Both the position numbers and the translations under genes were made by a program. 64,000 nt of DNA from Aegilops tauschii subsp. strangulata (Eukaryota > Streptophyta > Magnoliopsida > Poales > Poaceae), in the NCBI RefSeq assembly GCF_002575655.3, contig NC_053036.3, positions 198,122,788-198,186,787 of the forward strand, written 5' to 3'. This document shows positions 44,620-55,716 of this stretch, piece by piece (positions within the stretch are counted from its first letter, which is position 1; each line of letters begins with the position of its first letter). The notes under the pieces are model-generated. The model did no database searches. It had not been told where the DNA came from and worked only from the letters and a program-made list of their open reading frames with translations.

Positions 44620-45710
44620 AGAAGTTTGGGTAGATTTTATATCGCCGAATAAAAATATTAAAGAGTCCAGACGCTCCACCGTGAGGTTTCTTGCTCCTTC
44701 TTGGTCGTCGGAAAGTGCTCTTCTAAGTTTTGCTGACACGTGGGACATCCAGCATCCAGGTCCATGTGTCATGCAAGAAAATGGAGTTAAGTATAGTAGG
44801 AGAGACTCACCAATGGTCACGAACGTAGGTGGAGTACGTGCACGAATAACCCATAAAAAAGGAATACGAGCACAAAGAGAAGAGGTGCAGGCACCGACGC
44901 AGGTACTCTTTGCTTCTTTCCCTAATACTCACGCGCGGGTACATGGTGAGCTCATTTCTGTACGAAGAGGCAGCTCACCAGATAATTTGGCTAGTGTAGT
45001 AGTTGTTCATGGGAACCACGCGTGGAAGAATCAAAGTTCGATCATGAGGCGGTGGCGCGTTTTTTATAAATTAAGTTATTCTATTCGATGGCACATACAC
45101 AACGTTATTTTCTCAATGGAACGTGAATCGTGCACGCACTGAATGACGGAGCACGGGATGGTAGCCATGTATGCCAACGTGGTAGTCAATTATTTTGCCA
45201 GAGTCACCTATCACACCCTTTCGATGCCACGTCAATGTACCCACTAAATCAAGTTAGACTTGTTCGGTTCAACCGCCTCCCTAGGTGTTTGGAGAGGAAT
45301 TGGCCGTCGTGAAGTGGTTCTATAGGTGGGCAGGCGACAAAAATAGGGGAAAACGCGCGAACCAGCTGGACGAGAGATTTAGTTGATTTTATATGGCTGA
45401 ATAATATAAAATATTATGAGTGCAGACGCTCCACCGCGAGGTTCCTTGCTCCTTCTTGGTAATCGGGAATCTATGTTCTTCCACTCTTTTTTACGTGAGC
45501 TTTGTTCATCCTTTTGCCAACACGCGGGACATCTAGCATCAAGGTGCACGTGTCATGCAATAAAATGGAGATAAGCAGTGCGTAAGTGAGTCGTGCACTT
45601 TGATGGCACCTAGTACTATGCAATATTTTTTCTCCTCGATGGCACGTGAATAGTGCACGTACTCAATGACGGAGCACGTGATGGCAGCCATGGACATGGC
45701 CGGCCCTTTT
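44620..45710 (+). repeat. Local tandem duplication, two diverged units
   Basis: Unit 1 (about 44620-45175) and unit 2 (about 45385-45710) share, in order: GATTTTATAT, CAGACGCTCCACCGYGAGGT, TTCTTGCTCCTTCTTGG, ACACGYGGGACATC, GTGTCATGCAA, and AATGACGGAGCACG followed by GATGG-AGCCATG. Unit 2 lacks the middle. Part of unit 1 also matches about 41150-41340. The unit has no recognisable gene. Confidence 0.75.
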
Positions 45711-45730
45711 TGGAGAGATTACTAAATAAC

Positions 45731-46234
45731 TTTGATGTGTCCCGTCAACTCGCAGAATGACGAGAAGCTTGCTTACTACGCCTTCTCCCTCGCCAACGCG
45801 TGCGTGGTGGCTCGCAGCACAAGGAGAAACATTTGCTTACAAGCGATGGACGTGCAACAGTTCATTTGGTGTCAGATTGGCAGAAGTAGTACTACTGTGG
45901 TACCATCATTATTCTTCAACTTCCGGAAGAGGCGAAGAGCCAAGCGCAAGGTCACCTACTAACCTAGTACAGTATACTATAGCCAAAGCTGGTCCAACTT
46001 TTTAGAGCAAGGTTAATTAATATAGGTGGCTCTTGTAGTGGCACATCATTTAGAGCAAGTACTCTCTTCGTAGGAACTTAAAACGGATGAATAGGAAAAT
46101 TGTGAGGGGTGTGTCTCCAACAGTGTTCCTCGGCTCGCACCTAGCATCACAGTGGTCGAACTTGGAGTCATTCATCTGGTACACGTGGCATCTTAGATCT
46201 GGACACAAGGTGACGTACACCGTGAAAGTCCATG
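45731..46234 (-). pseudogene. Relic copy of the DUF295 locus 3' part
   Basis: 45731-45960 matches the 3' flank of the intact DUF295 gene (6081-6345), and 46123-46234 matches its last exon (7011-7122). In that exon the minus strand encodes text like CPDLRCHVYQMND and the start of the FLG-type region. The roughly 660 bases that separate these segments at the intact locus are reduced to about 160 here, so this is a deleted duplicate. There is no F-box part nearby. Confidence 0.75.
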
Positions 46235-46599
46235 GTCAAGGGGGTCAGGGCAGACATGACCCCTCCCTGCGTCTGCCATTTGAAGCGGCGCGCCGGCCCA
46301 GGGCGCCGCCCGTTGCACTCCCAGCTATACCCACCTCCTCACCGCATTCAAAAACCTACATTTAAACCCACGTGGAAGGCGGGAAACCAGGTCCAGCCAC
46401 ACACGTCTATTCAGGAGCAAGACGCTGGCCAAGCTCCTTCTTCCACCATTTTGTCCACTCTTTCGGTGGCATCCGACGAGCAGGAAGAGCAGTTCTCCAG
46501 CATAAAAGCCATCTGCTCTCCCGCCGAGCCCGGCAGTTACGAGCGAGGCAGCTCGCTGCTCCACCTACCTCGCCTAGCCCGTCGGAGGCACTTTCTACA

Positions 46600-46990
46600 C
46601 TAAGCCAGGGCGTAGTTCCACAGCTGGCCGCTCCAATATAGCTCGAGGAAGAGTGCTGACTTGCTCCACGCCGGCTTGTCGGGGAGCACGGCGGCACGGG
46701 CGTCGTCGTCGCCCTCGACGCCGTTGCGTCGTACAACGCCTCCAGTGTCTGCAACTGCACCATCCGCCGTCGACGCGCACGTAGCTGTGCCATGCAGGCA
46801 GAGAAAGAAGCCGCCACGGATGTCGACGAGGTGATGTGGCTACGTGGATGTCAACAAGGTTATGGCCAGCACGGCCCCGCCCGCCGCCATCATCGAGGAG
46901 AAGTAGAACACGGGAGGCCGCCACCGATTGTATCCCATGAAGGACACCGTCGAGGCGACGCCGGCGAATACAGCCGGTGTCTTGCACGAT
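46600..46990 (-). pseudogene. Degenerate GC-rich frame of unknown origin
   Basis: One minus-strand frame reads FMGYNRWRPPVFYFSSMMAA, then a hydrophobic stretch (AVLAITLLTST). It has one TAG near 46849, then continues to SKSALFLELYWSGQLWNYAL and a stop at 46600. The coherent text around a single stop suggests a former coding exon, but I cannot assign a family, and other frames are open because of high GC content. Confidence 0.3.
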
Positions 46991-47084
46991 TCTTCTTCAG
47001 CCGGATGCTGGAGGAGGACAAAGAGATCGAGCAGCGACCATTTAGATTAGGTATATTAATTCTACCAGGATGGATGTAATGGGA

Positions 47085-47375
47085 GTATCTTAAGTAGTAT
47101 CATGCATGCCAACTATAGTCGGCAAATTTGATGAGGTGGCGTAGACTTAAATGAAGAAAGAGAGGGTTCAGTATCATATCATGATACCGTATGGAATTAA
47201 GTTACTCCCACTTTGGTTAGTCTTAGTCCTTGTTCGGTTCAACATCCTCCCAAGGGGTTTGGAGAGGAATGCAGGGGAATTTGGCTTGTACATGATTCAA
47301 TCCCCCACAATCCCTATTAATCTATGTATATTGTGGGCATGCTATTTGACCTCTCATTTTGCCACACTGCAACCA
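47085..47375. mobile_element. Partial MITE relics
   Basis: 47085-47200 resembles the Tourist MITE at 43628-43895 (GTAGTATCATGCATGCCAAC, AAGAAAGAGAGGGTT and TATCATATCA phrases) but lacks a right end. 47227-47290 shares CTTGTTCGGTTCAAC and GGTTTGGAGAGGAAT with 45257-45300, part of another short repeat. Confidence 0.55.
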
Positions 47376-47982
47376 GTGTGAGTGTCTGCATGTAGTACAC
47401 CATCCTCTAATTTGGTGGAGGAACACACTGAAATATTTTTGGAGTTTTTGGTTTTCTTGAACAAGCAAAAAAAAGGGAAAAGCAAAAACAAGAAAAACTA
47501 TTTACATGGGAAAGCTCCCAACAAGCACAAGAAGAACAAGGAAATCTTTTTGGGTTTTCTTTTTAATATTACTACTAAGCATGCATAGAAAGTAAATTAA
47601 CTACAACTAAATTTTTTTGTTTAATTTTCTAAAGTTTTTCAAACACACAAGAAGGAAGCAAGAAAATGAATCTAAACATGGATGATACAATGAAAAAGTG
47701 TGAACACCGACTAACGGAATAAGTGAACATGAATGTAATGTCGGTGGGAAACACGTACTCCCCCGAGCCTAGGCTTTTGGCCTAACTTGGTAGTCGATCA
47801 GTAGCCTGGATGGTAGTAGGGGTACTGAGGAGCGGGCATCCACTCATCCCACTGCCGAGGCTCCTCCTCTACCTTTGCAGCAGCCTGAGCGTTTTGGTAG
47901 GCGACGATGTCTGCAGGCATGATCCTATATCCGCCCTGGCAACAGAATCAAACAAAGCAGGAGCAGGCAACAGAATAATATC

Positions 47983-48810
47983 TCAAGTTTCAATGCTAAA
48001 AACCAGGTTATAAGGAATAGAGATGTCAGGGTAATCTTTTGCAATAAAATGGTGGTGTTCCAAGGCTGCGCGGTCTAGGTAAACCTTGGTCAGAGGGTAA
48101 TCATGATGGCGTATCTCAACATTAAAGTGAGCTGCCAAACGATTAGCGAAAATCCCACCATGTACTTTACCCTTGGACTTATTAATGTCGAGGCGACGAG
48201 CCAAAATATCTCCCAAGCTATAAGTGTTGTCGCCCTCTAGTGCACGACGTAAAACAGCAAGGTCTGGTGAACTGAGTGCACCCACCTTCTCTCTACCAAG
48301 CAAGCATTTTGCAATGAAAAGAGCAAAGTAATGAACAACAGGAAAATGCAAGCCAGCGGCGGTGATAGCTGACACCCCTCTCTCATCTCCCACTGTCAAG
48401 GTGCGATAATAGGTCTCAAACTCCGCCGGCCTAGGCTCGGCTAAGCTCCCATCAGAAGGGGTCATGCATATGTTAAAAAATTTAGTAAGTGGTATCTGAT
48501 GGTTTTTAGCATATAAAACAAAACTCACTTCAGGAGGATTATTCCTAGGAAGGAAAGTAAAACTTTGAACAAAGATGTTTGTGAGGATTTGATGCTGTTC
48601 ACACTCATCTGTGATGAAGTCGGTGAGGCCGGCATTAGCAGCATAATGTGTGAACTCCTGAAGGATTCCAACCTCTTCCAGGAACGGGGTGTGCGGCCAT
48701 TCACGCGGCCTTACTTCCGCCAACCTCCGAGGATGGTGATCACTATCGGATGACTCCCCAATAACACCCTTGGAGCTCTTCTTAGAGCCAAACTTCCTAA
48801 AGATATTCAT
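47983..48810 (-). CDS. Athila-type extra ORF of the Gypsy element
   Basis: An intact frame from the ATG at 48810 (MNIFRKFGSKKSSKGVIGES) to a stop at 47983, 275 residues. It contains FLEEVGILQEFTHYAANAGL, FVQSFTFLPRNNPPEVSFVL, IPLTKFFNICMTP, FALFIAKCLLGREKVGALSS and GDILARRLDINKSKG. The size, position 3' of the protease region and text fit the plant retrotransposon protein found in Athila-like and related Gypsy elements (ATHILA ORF-1-like). Its function is unknown. It lacks any clear signal peptide or membrane anchor, so an envelope role is not supported. It is the only unbroken gene of this element. Confidence 0.65.
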   Translation of the reverse strand: MNIFRKFGSKKSSKGVIGESSDSDHHPRRLAEVRPREWPHTPFLEEVGILQEFTHYAANAGLTDFITDECEQHQILTNIFVQSFTFLPRNNPPEVSFVLYAKNHQIPLTKFFNICMTPSDGSLAEPRPAEFETYYRTLTVGDERGVSAITAAGLHFPVVHYFALFIAKCLLGREKVGALSSPDLAVLRRALEGDNTYSLGDILARRLDINKSKGKVHGGIFANRLAAHFNVEIRHHDYPLTKVYLDRAALEHHHFIAKDYPDISIPYNLVFSIET

Positions 48811-48987
48811 GGTTTTCCTATGAACAAAAATTCTGAAATTTATTAGCCCACAAAATTTTCTCAACAAAAATTCACAAAAATGATACCAACTACTCATAGG
48901 ATACATAGAGGCCATAGCAAGCATTCAAACTACTTAGAACTCTAAGAATTCAATATGCAAGCTCATCTATAGCAGCACCAAGAGTAG

Positions 48988-49500
48988 CTAAGTATTAAAA
49001 ATATAAACCACTAAAACAAAAACTAATTGGACAAACGGTGGAGTCACATACCAAGCAACAATCCCCCAAAATAGTTTCGGAAATGGAGCTTCGAGCAAAG
49101 AGATCGAAATCCGCGGGTTTGAGAGCAAGAACATGGGAGAGAGAGAGCAATGGAGAATTTTTTCTGGAGGTAAGTGATGATGTGGTGTGAACAGATAAGT
49201 GAGGGGCCCACAACCCACCAGGGCACGCCTGGGGGTCCTGGCGCGCCCAGGTGGGTTGTGCCCACCTGGTGCACCTCCCTCTGATATTATTTGCACCAGA
49301 AATTCAGAAATATTCAGAAAAAATCGTATTAAATTTTTAGGGCATTCTGAGAACTTTTATTTTTGGGTCATTTTTATTGCACGGGAAATTCAGAAAACAG
49401 ACAAAACATGGCATTATATTTTATTTAACTAATAAAAACAGAAAATAAAAAGTAGGGACAGAAGGTAGTGCTTACTAAATTCATCAACTTCATACCTCCT
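48988..49500 (-). other. Gypsy internal leader with GC hairpin
   Basis: Non-coding DNA between the extra ORF and the protease. It holds an imperfect inverted repeat, CACAACCCACCAGGGCRCGCC then GGCGCGCCCAGGTGGGTTG, at about 49208-49262. Similar GC palindromes occur at 27655-27735 and 53545-53635, suggesting that part of this stretch derives from LTR or leader sequence. A splice signal for the extra ORF may lie here. Confidence 0.5.
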
Positions 49501-49776
49501 CAAAAATGATCCATTAATAATGTTGATCATGTCTTATTAACAACCACTTTCGATTAGCATGAAACCGAAGAACTTTCGTAAATCACTAATTTACCTCAAT
49601 GGGGATATGAATGTCCCCAAGAATAAGCATTTCATATTTCTTTTTGACAGTAGGTAGAGGTATTTGAAAACTTCCAATAGCGATTGTCGGAGATTTTTCA
49701 ATAACATTAATACCATTCACTTGGAATTGTTTCTTCGGAAAGTGCACCGTATGTTCATTACCATTGATATTTAAAG

Positions 49777-50062
49777 TTACCTTGCTTTATTGCAATCAAT
49801 AACAGCCCCTGCAGTATTCAAGAAGGGTCTACCAAGGATAATCGACATGTTGTCGTCCTCAGGCATCTCAAGTATAACAAAGTCAGTCAAAATAGTAACA
49901 TTAGCAATAACAACGGGCACATCCTCACAAATACCGATAGGTATGGCAGTTGATTTGTCAGCCATTTGCAAAGATATTTTAGTAGGTGTGAGTTTATTCA
50001 AATCAAGTATTTTATATAAAGAGAAAGGCATAACACTAACACCAGCTCCTAAATCACACTAA
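49777..50062 (-). pseudogene. Gypsy protease fragment
   Basis: Reads CDLGAGVSVMPFSLY (catalytic Asp at about 50055), then KISLQMADKSTAIPIGICED and ILGRPFLNTAGAVIDCNK. A TAG lies two codons before the DLGAG motif, where Leu is expected. The frame fails at 49777, and there is no continuation into reverse transcriptase. Confidence 0.8.
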
Positions 50063-50369
50063 GCAGTTTTCACATAATTCTTTTTGATAGAGCAAAGTAT
50101 AGTTGGTATTCCAGGATCTCCAAGTTTTTTAGGTAATCCATCTTTAAAAGTATAGTTAGCTAGCATAGTGGAGATTCCAGCTTCCGGTATTTTTCTCTTA
50201 TTTGTGATGATGTCTTTCATATACTTTGCAAAGGAGGCATTTTCAAGATATCAGTCAGGCGAGTACACAAAAAGACTGGCCTCAGCATTTCAGCAAAGTG
50301 TTCAAATTCTTGATCATCTTTCTTTTTAGTTGACTTGGGTGGAAAAGACACAGGTTTTTGAACCCACGG

Positions 50370-52362
50370 TTATCTTTCTTTACCGTGTTTTCTAGCAATG
50401 AAGTCTCTTTTGTCATATCTTTTATTCTTAGGTTGTGGGTTATCAAGATCAACAGGTGGTTCTATCTCAACATCATTATCTGGTTCTTTTTCATTATTTG
50501 GTTTAGTGACATCATGAACCTCATAATTATCTTTTTCATTATCACTAGGTGAGTGTTCATTACCAGACTGAGTTTCAGCATCTGAGATAGAAGTTTCATT
50601 ATCATTATCCGGAGGTTTTTCTATTTCAAGTTCACTAGAAGTATGCAAAGTCCTATCATTTTTCTTTTTCTTTTTCTTTCTAGAAGGACTAGGTGCATCA
50701 GTGTTAACTCTTTGTGAATCTTGTTCAATTCTTTTAGGGTTTCCCTCAGGATAAAGTGGTTCCTGAGTCATTTTACCTCCTGTAGTTGCAACTCTAACAA
50801 CAAAGTCATGTATATTATTATTCATTTCATCAAGCAATTGTCTTTGAGATTTAGCAACTTGTTCTAACTGAGTTTTAACCATAGAATCATGTTTCCCAAC
50901 ACCTCTAACATCATTTGAGATTCTAAATAACAAGTCACTCAAGCGAGCAATCATATCAGTATTGTATTTCAATTGTTTCATAACATTTGCATTGAAAAGA
51001 TCTTGTTTTCTAATGTAGTTTTCAAACTCATAAAGGCAATGGCTAGGATGCATATTGTGAGGATTGTCATTATCATTGAACTTCATTAGAGCATTTACCT
51101 CTACCAACTTAGGCAGTGGTGGTGTATTAAGCCCATGTATTTCTTCAATAGGAGGTAAATTTTTAACATCCTCCGCTTTAATACCTTTTTCCTTCATAGA
51201 TTTCTTTGCCTCCTGCATATCTTCAGGACTGAGATATAATATACCCCTATTCTTCGGAGTGGGTTTAGCTGGTGGTTCAGGAAGAGTCCAATCATCATAA
51301 TTTTTCAATATGTTATTCAATAATTCTTTAGCTTGCCCAACAGTTCGTTCCCTGAAAACAAAACCAGCACAACTATCTAGGAAGTCCCTAGAAGCATCGG
51401 TTAGTCCATTATAGAAGATATCAAGTATTTCATTTTTCTTAAGAGGATGATCAGGCAAAGCATTAAGTAATTGGCAAAGCCTCCCCCAAGCTTGTGGGAG
51501 ACTCTCTTCTTTAATTTGAACAAAGTTAAATATTTCCTGTAAAGCAGCCTGTTTCTTCTAAGCAGGGAAATATTTTTTAGACAAGTAGTAAATCATATCC
51601 TGGGGACTACGCACACAACCAGGAGCAAGAGTATTGTACCAAGCTTTTGCATCACCCTTTAATGAGAACGAAAATAATTTGAGAATAAAGTAATAGCGAG
51701 TTTTCTCATCATGAGTAAAAAGGGTGGCTATGTCATTCAACTTAGTAAGATGTGCCACAACAGTTTCTGTTTCATAATGATGGAAAGGATCAGATTCAAC
51801 CAAAGTAATTAACTCTGGGTCGACAGAGAATTCATAATCCTTATCATCAATAAAAATAGGTGAAGTAGAAAACTTAGGATCGTATTTCATTCTAGCATTC
51901 AGAGATTTTTCTTTATACTTGCATAATAATTTCTCTAGATCATCTCTATCTCTGCAAGCAAGAATATCTCTAGTTGTCTCCTCATTCATAACATAACCTT
52001 CCGGTACCTTAGGCAATTCATATCTAGGAGGACTAGTTCTAGCAGGTGTTTCAGGAGTTTCAGTTTCAAGCTCATCATGAGATTCAACAACATCATGTTG
52101 TATTACTCTAGCAATTTGTTTATCAAGAAAGTCACCAAGTGGCACATCATCATTATCAAGCAATAGCATCATCATAAACATTATCCATAGTAGAAGTAGA
52201 ATCATCAATAACTTGCGACATATCAGAACTAATAGCATGTGGTGGTGTTGCAAGTTTACTTATAACAGAAGGTGAATCTAAAGCAGAACTGGATGGCAGT
52301 TCCTTACCTCCCCTCGTCTTTGAGGGAAATATCTTAGTCTTAACAACCTTCAGATTCTTCAT
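50370..52362 (-). pseudogene. Gypsy gag, three pieces
   Basis: The ATG at 52362 begins MKNLKVVKTKIFPSKTRGG. A one-base shift near 52175 leads into the next frame. The gag core follows: LPKVPEGYVMNEETTRDIL, then the hallmark FSLKGDAKAWYNTL, ending at a TAG at 51558-51560 (Gln expected after KKYFPA). The same frame continues with LPDHPLKKNEILDIFYNGL, and a Lys/Glu/Asn-rich C-terminal part to 50370. No CCHC zinc knuckle was seen. Confidence 0.8.
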
Positions 52363-52410
52363 AGTGATAATTTGATATTAATCCCAAGTGACTCACCAAA
52401 TATAGCTATG

Positions 52411-52440
52411 CTCCCCGACAACGGCGCCAGAAAAAGGTCT
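52411..52440 (-). other. Primer-binding site region of second Gypsy
   Basis: Just inside the LTR, the minus strand reads TTTTTCTGGCGCCGTTGTCG followed by GGGAG. This is the same type of site as in the first element, with one base fewer changes from the common TGGCGCCGTTG form. Confidence 0.75.
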
Positions 52441-53855
52441 TGATAACCCACAAGTATAGGGGATTGCAACAGTTTTCAAGGGTAGAGTATTCAACTCAAA
52501 TTTATAGATTCGACACAAGGGGAGCCAAAGAATATTTGAAAGTTTTAGCAGCTGAGTTTTCAATTCAACCACACCTGGAGATTAATTATCTGCAGCGAAG
52601 TGATCAGTAGCAAAGTAGTATGATAGTTTTGATAATAGTAGCAGCAGTAACAGTAACGGTAACAGTGATAGCAGTAATTTTGTAGCAAGTGTAACTGTGA
52701 TGATAACAGTAGTAACTTAGCAAGAATAATATAAGATAAATTAGTAGGCATTGGATCGGTGACTTGTTGGATGATATTCATCATGAGACAGTTATAACCT
52801 AGGGCGATACGGCACTAGCTCCAGTTCATCAATATAATGTAGGCATGTATTCCGTAAATAGTCATACGTGCTTATGGAAAGAACTTGCATGACATCTTTT
52901 GACCTACCCTCCCATGGCAGCGGGGTCCATATTGGAAACTAAGGGATATTAAGCCCTCCTTTTAATAGAGAACCGGAGCAAAGCATTAACACATAGTGAA
53001 TACATGAACTCCTCAAACTACGGTCATCACCGGGAGTGGTCCTGACTATTGACACTACGGGGTTGCCGGATCATAACACGTAGTAGGTGACTATAACTTG
53101 CAAGATCGGATCTAGAACATGGATATAATGATGATAACATAAATGGTTCAGATCTGAGTTCATGGCAACCCAAGCCCAAAGTGACAAGCATTAAGCACGG
53201 CAAAGTCATAGCAACATCAATCTTAGAACATAGTGGATACTAGGGATCAAGCCCTAACAAAACTAACTCGATTACATGATGAATATCATCCAACTCCTCA
53301 CTGACCAACGAGCCAATGAAGGAATTACTCACTCCCGGTGGGGAGCATCATGTAATTGGCGATGGAGAAGGGTTGGTGATGATGAAGAACGAAGATCCCC
53401 CTCTCCGAGCCCCAAACGGACTCCAGATCTGGCCTCCCGATGAAGAACAGGAGGTGAAGGCGGCTCCGTCTCATGGATCGCGATAATTCTTTCTCCCTGA
53501 TTTTTTTCCGGAAAAATAGGATTTTATAGCGTTGGTTTTAGGGTGTGCGGGGCCACCAGGTGGGGACAATCCACCTGGGCGCGCCAGGAGAGGGGGGCGC
53601 ACCCTGGTGGGTTTTGCCCACCCAGGTGCCCCTCTCCGATGGATCTTGGCTCCAGAAATTCTTATTTATTGTATGAAAATTCCTCGCAAAGTTTCGTTCC
53701 ATTCCAAGAACTTTTATTTCTGCACAAAAACAACACCATGGTAGTTCTGCTAAAAACAACGTCAGTTCGGGGTTAGTTTCATTCAAATCATGCAAATTAG
53801 AGTCCAAAACAAGAGGAAAAGCGTTAGGAAAAGTAGATACGTTGGAGATGTATCA
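52441..53855 (-). repeat. 5' LTR of second Gypsy, 1415 bp
   Basis: Begins TGATACATCTCCAACG at 53855 on the minus strand and ends GGGTTATCA at 52441. It has a GC-rich palindrome at about 53545-53635. It directly adjoins the F-box pseudogene; five bases beyond it are ATCCC. Confidence 0.87.
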
Positions 53856-55472
53856 ATCCCGCACCCGGCAGCGCGGGGAGAAGCGGCGAGCCCCCCACCA
53901 GGATATGAGGAACTCGTAGAATCTCCGGTGGACCGCATCAGCAATCTCCCGGATGACATCCTTGGGGAGATCATCTCGCTTCTGCCCACCAAGGATTGTT
54001 GCAGCACACAAGTCCTCTCAACTCGGTGGCACCCTCTGTGGCGCACCGCGCCCCTCAATCTCGACTGTCGTCAAATATCTATCCTTCCTAAATCTGATCT
54101 CCTCAGAGCCATCGTCTCCTCTCACCAGCAGGGCCCCGTTCAACACCTCTGCATCCCGACATGCTACCTGCTGTCGATACCCTGCTCGGTGGAGGCTTGG
54201 CTGACATCCCCTGAATTTGAAATACTCCAGCAGTTTGAGTTCTACCATTACCACAAAAGTTTCATACCACGAACCGAACACCAAGAATTTGTGCCCACAC
54301 CACCGTTGTCCATCTCGTGGTTTTCCTCCTCTCTCCACACCTCCACCTTCGCCCGGTGCCATCTACCAGACGATATGGTACAAAGGCTTCGGCTCCACTA
54401 CTAAAAATACTTTCTCTTGTGGTGGTTTATTTATCGGAGGCCTCAATGCATAGCATCATCCACTCCAGTTGCCCTACCCTGGAGCGCTTGCTGATTGTTT
54501 TGGGAATAGAAATCCCTATCAGTTGTCTTGAAGTAAAGTCTCCTCACCTTAAAAGCATTGGAATTTGTTTTGAAGGACAGCAACCCATCATCGAAGATGC
54601 CCCTTCACTTCAAAGGTTGCTCCTTCATTATTGTTATAAACCTTCGCAAATAACCATCGTCTCTGCAACAAGTTGGTGTTTGGGTCCTCACTTTTTCAGG
54701 TACCATATGTTATCATCTACACATTTGTAATCATAAGCTGCATTTTTCATTTGTGCGCATAAGTTTTATATCATCTTGAAGTACACTTTGGGTACTAATT
54801 TTATGTTATATGCTCAATGAAGAGTTCGTCCATGGATAGTCTATCAGTGCTGCTGGATTCTGTCAAGATCTTATATATCGGAATGTGTAGTTATGATCTA
54901 AACATAATTATTGGCTTGCTGCGATGCTTTCGATGTCTGGAGAATTTATATATAAAGGTGATGATTTCATGCACATTGAAAGCCTATATATATTGTACTA
55001 GAATTAACCGTTCAACTGTCGCTCTTTCGAAATACTATTTTTTCAGACCTTAACTGTTTTCAATCTTCATGTCTACTTAGGCACTAACACATTGAGAAAA
55101 ACATATAACCAATTGGTGGTGTAATAAGCACCAGGATTTTCTCAGTTCTCATGACATTCGTTTGAGGACAATAACGATGGAAGGATATGCATCCAATCAG
55201 GCAAACAGAAGGTTTGTCACATTCTTCCTGTTGAATGCGAGGTTACTATTGTCCATGAGGCTTAAGTTTTTCAACAAGAGATTTCTCACGGACGGACATG
55301 TTGAACAGCAAAAAAAGAAGTTTCAGGTGGACAAATGGGCTTCTGAATGTGCTCAGCTTCTACTTACAACAACTTGTAGTCATACTCCAATATTTTTTTT
55401 GCACATGATGTTGATTTTATGGATCAGACAAATCCATTTGTTTATGATTGCACAAAAGAGTGGTTGAGTTAG
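53856..55472 (+). pseudogene. F-box/FBD-LRR protein gene, truncated and frameshifted
   Basis: F-box proteins of this type recruit substrates to SCF ubiquitin ligases. Reading starts right after the Gypsy LTR, so the native start and promoter are gone; no ATG is visible before the F-box. The F-box reads RISNLPDDILGEIISLLPTK, then LSTRWHPLWRTAPLNLDC. After HLPDDMVQRLRLHY a one-base loss near 54403 shifts the frame; leucine-rich text resumes (LKILSLVVVYLSEASMHSII, CPTLERLLI). A donor CAG/GTACC ends the exon at about 54699. A second exon (about 54817-54959) carries LLDSVKILYIGM and LLRCFRCLENLYIKV. The last exon (about 55110-55472) reads DIRLRTITMEGY and FVTFFLLNARLLLSM. After a nine-T run near 55395 the frame changes to end HDVDFMDQTNPFVYDC with TAG at 55470. 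Confidence 0.88.
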
Positions 55473-55716
55473 ATGTTATAGCCATGTTCAATCTGGGTTT
55501 TGTCTAAATTTGATGAACAATTAATCCTTGGGCTTTTTGTACCGTTTGTAAGCTTGAGTTACATGTTGTTGCCCTCGTACTCCCCTTCTCCTGCCACTAC
55601 ACTGCCGCATCTTTGGCGGCTCCTTTTCGTTCCCGTCCGAGGCCTCGCCATTGTTCTCTGCCTTGGTTCGCTCGCTGTGCCCACCACCATTTGGCATTAT
55701 TAACATGGTCAACAAC
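55473..55716. other. Spacer between F-box pseudogene and Gypsy LTR
   Basis: Probably the 3' flank of the pseudogene. A CT-rich stretch near 55575-55680 has short frames without support. It ends ACAAC directly before the LTR. Confidence 0.5.

Larger units (their letters stand above)
47390..53855 (-). mobile_element. Second Gypsy element, Athila-like, lacking RT and integrase
   Basis: Minus-strand order: 5' LTR (53855-52441), primer site (52431-52411), gag (52362-50370), protease piece (50062-49777) and an extra ORF (48810-47983). There is no reverse transcriptase, RNase H or integrase between protease and extra ORF; only about 0.9 kb separates them. The 3' LTR is not visible on the left, so the element is truncated; the left limit near 47390 is approximate. 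All coding parts except the extra ORF carry breaks. It would depend on other elements' enzymes. Confidence 0.8.

Noticed and set aside
46407..46990. Several overlapping Arg/Ala-rich frames
   Set aside because: High GC content keeps many frames open; only one weak frame has protein-like text and it contains a stop.
47983..48810. Envelope gene reading of the extra Gypsy ORF
   Set aside because: No signal peptide, furin-like site or membrane anchor is visible; only position resembles an env gene.
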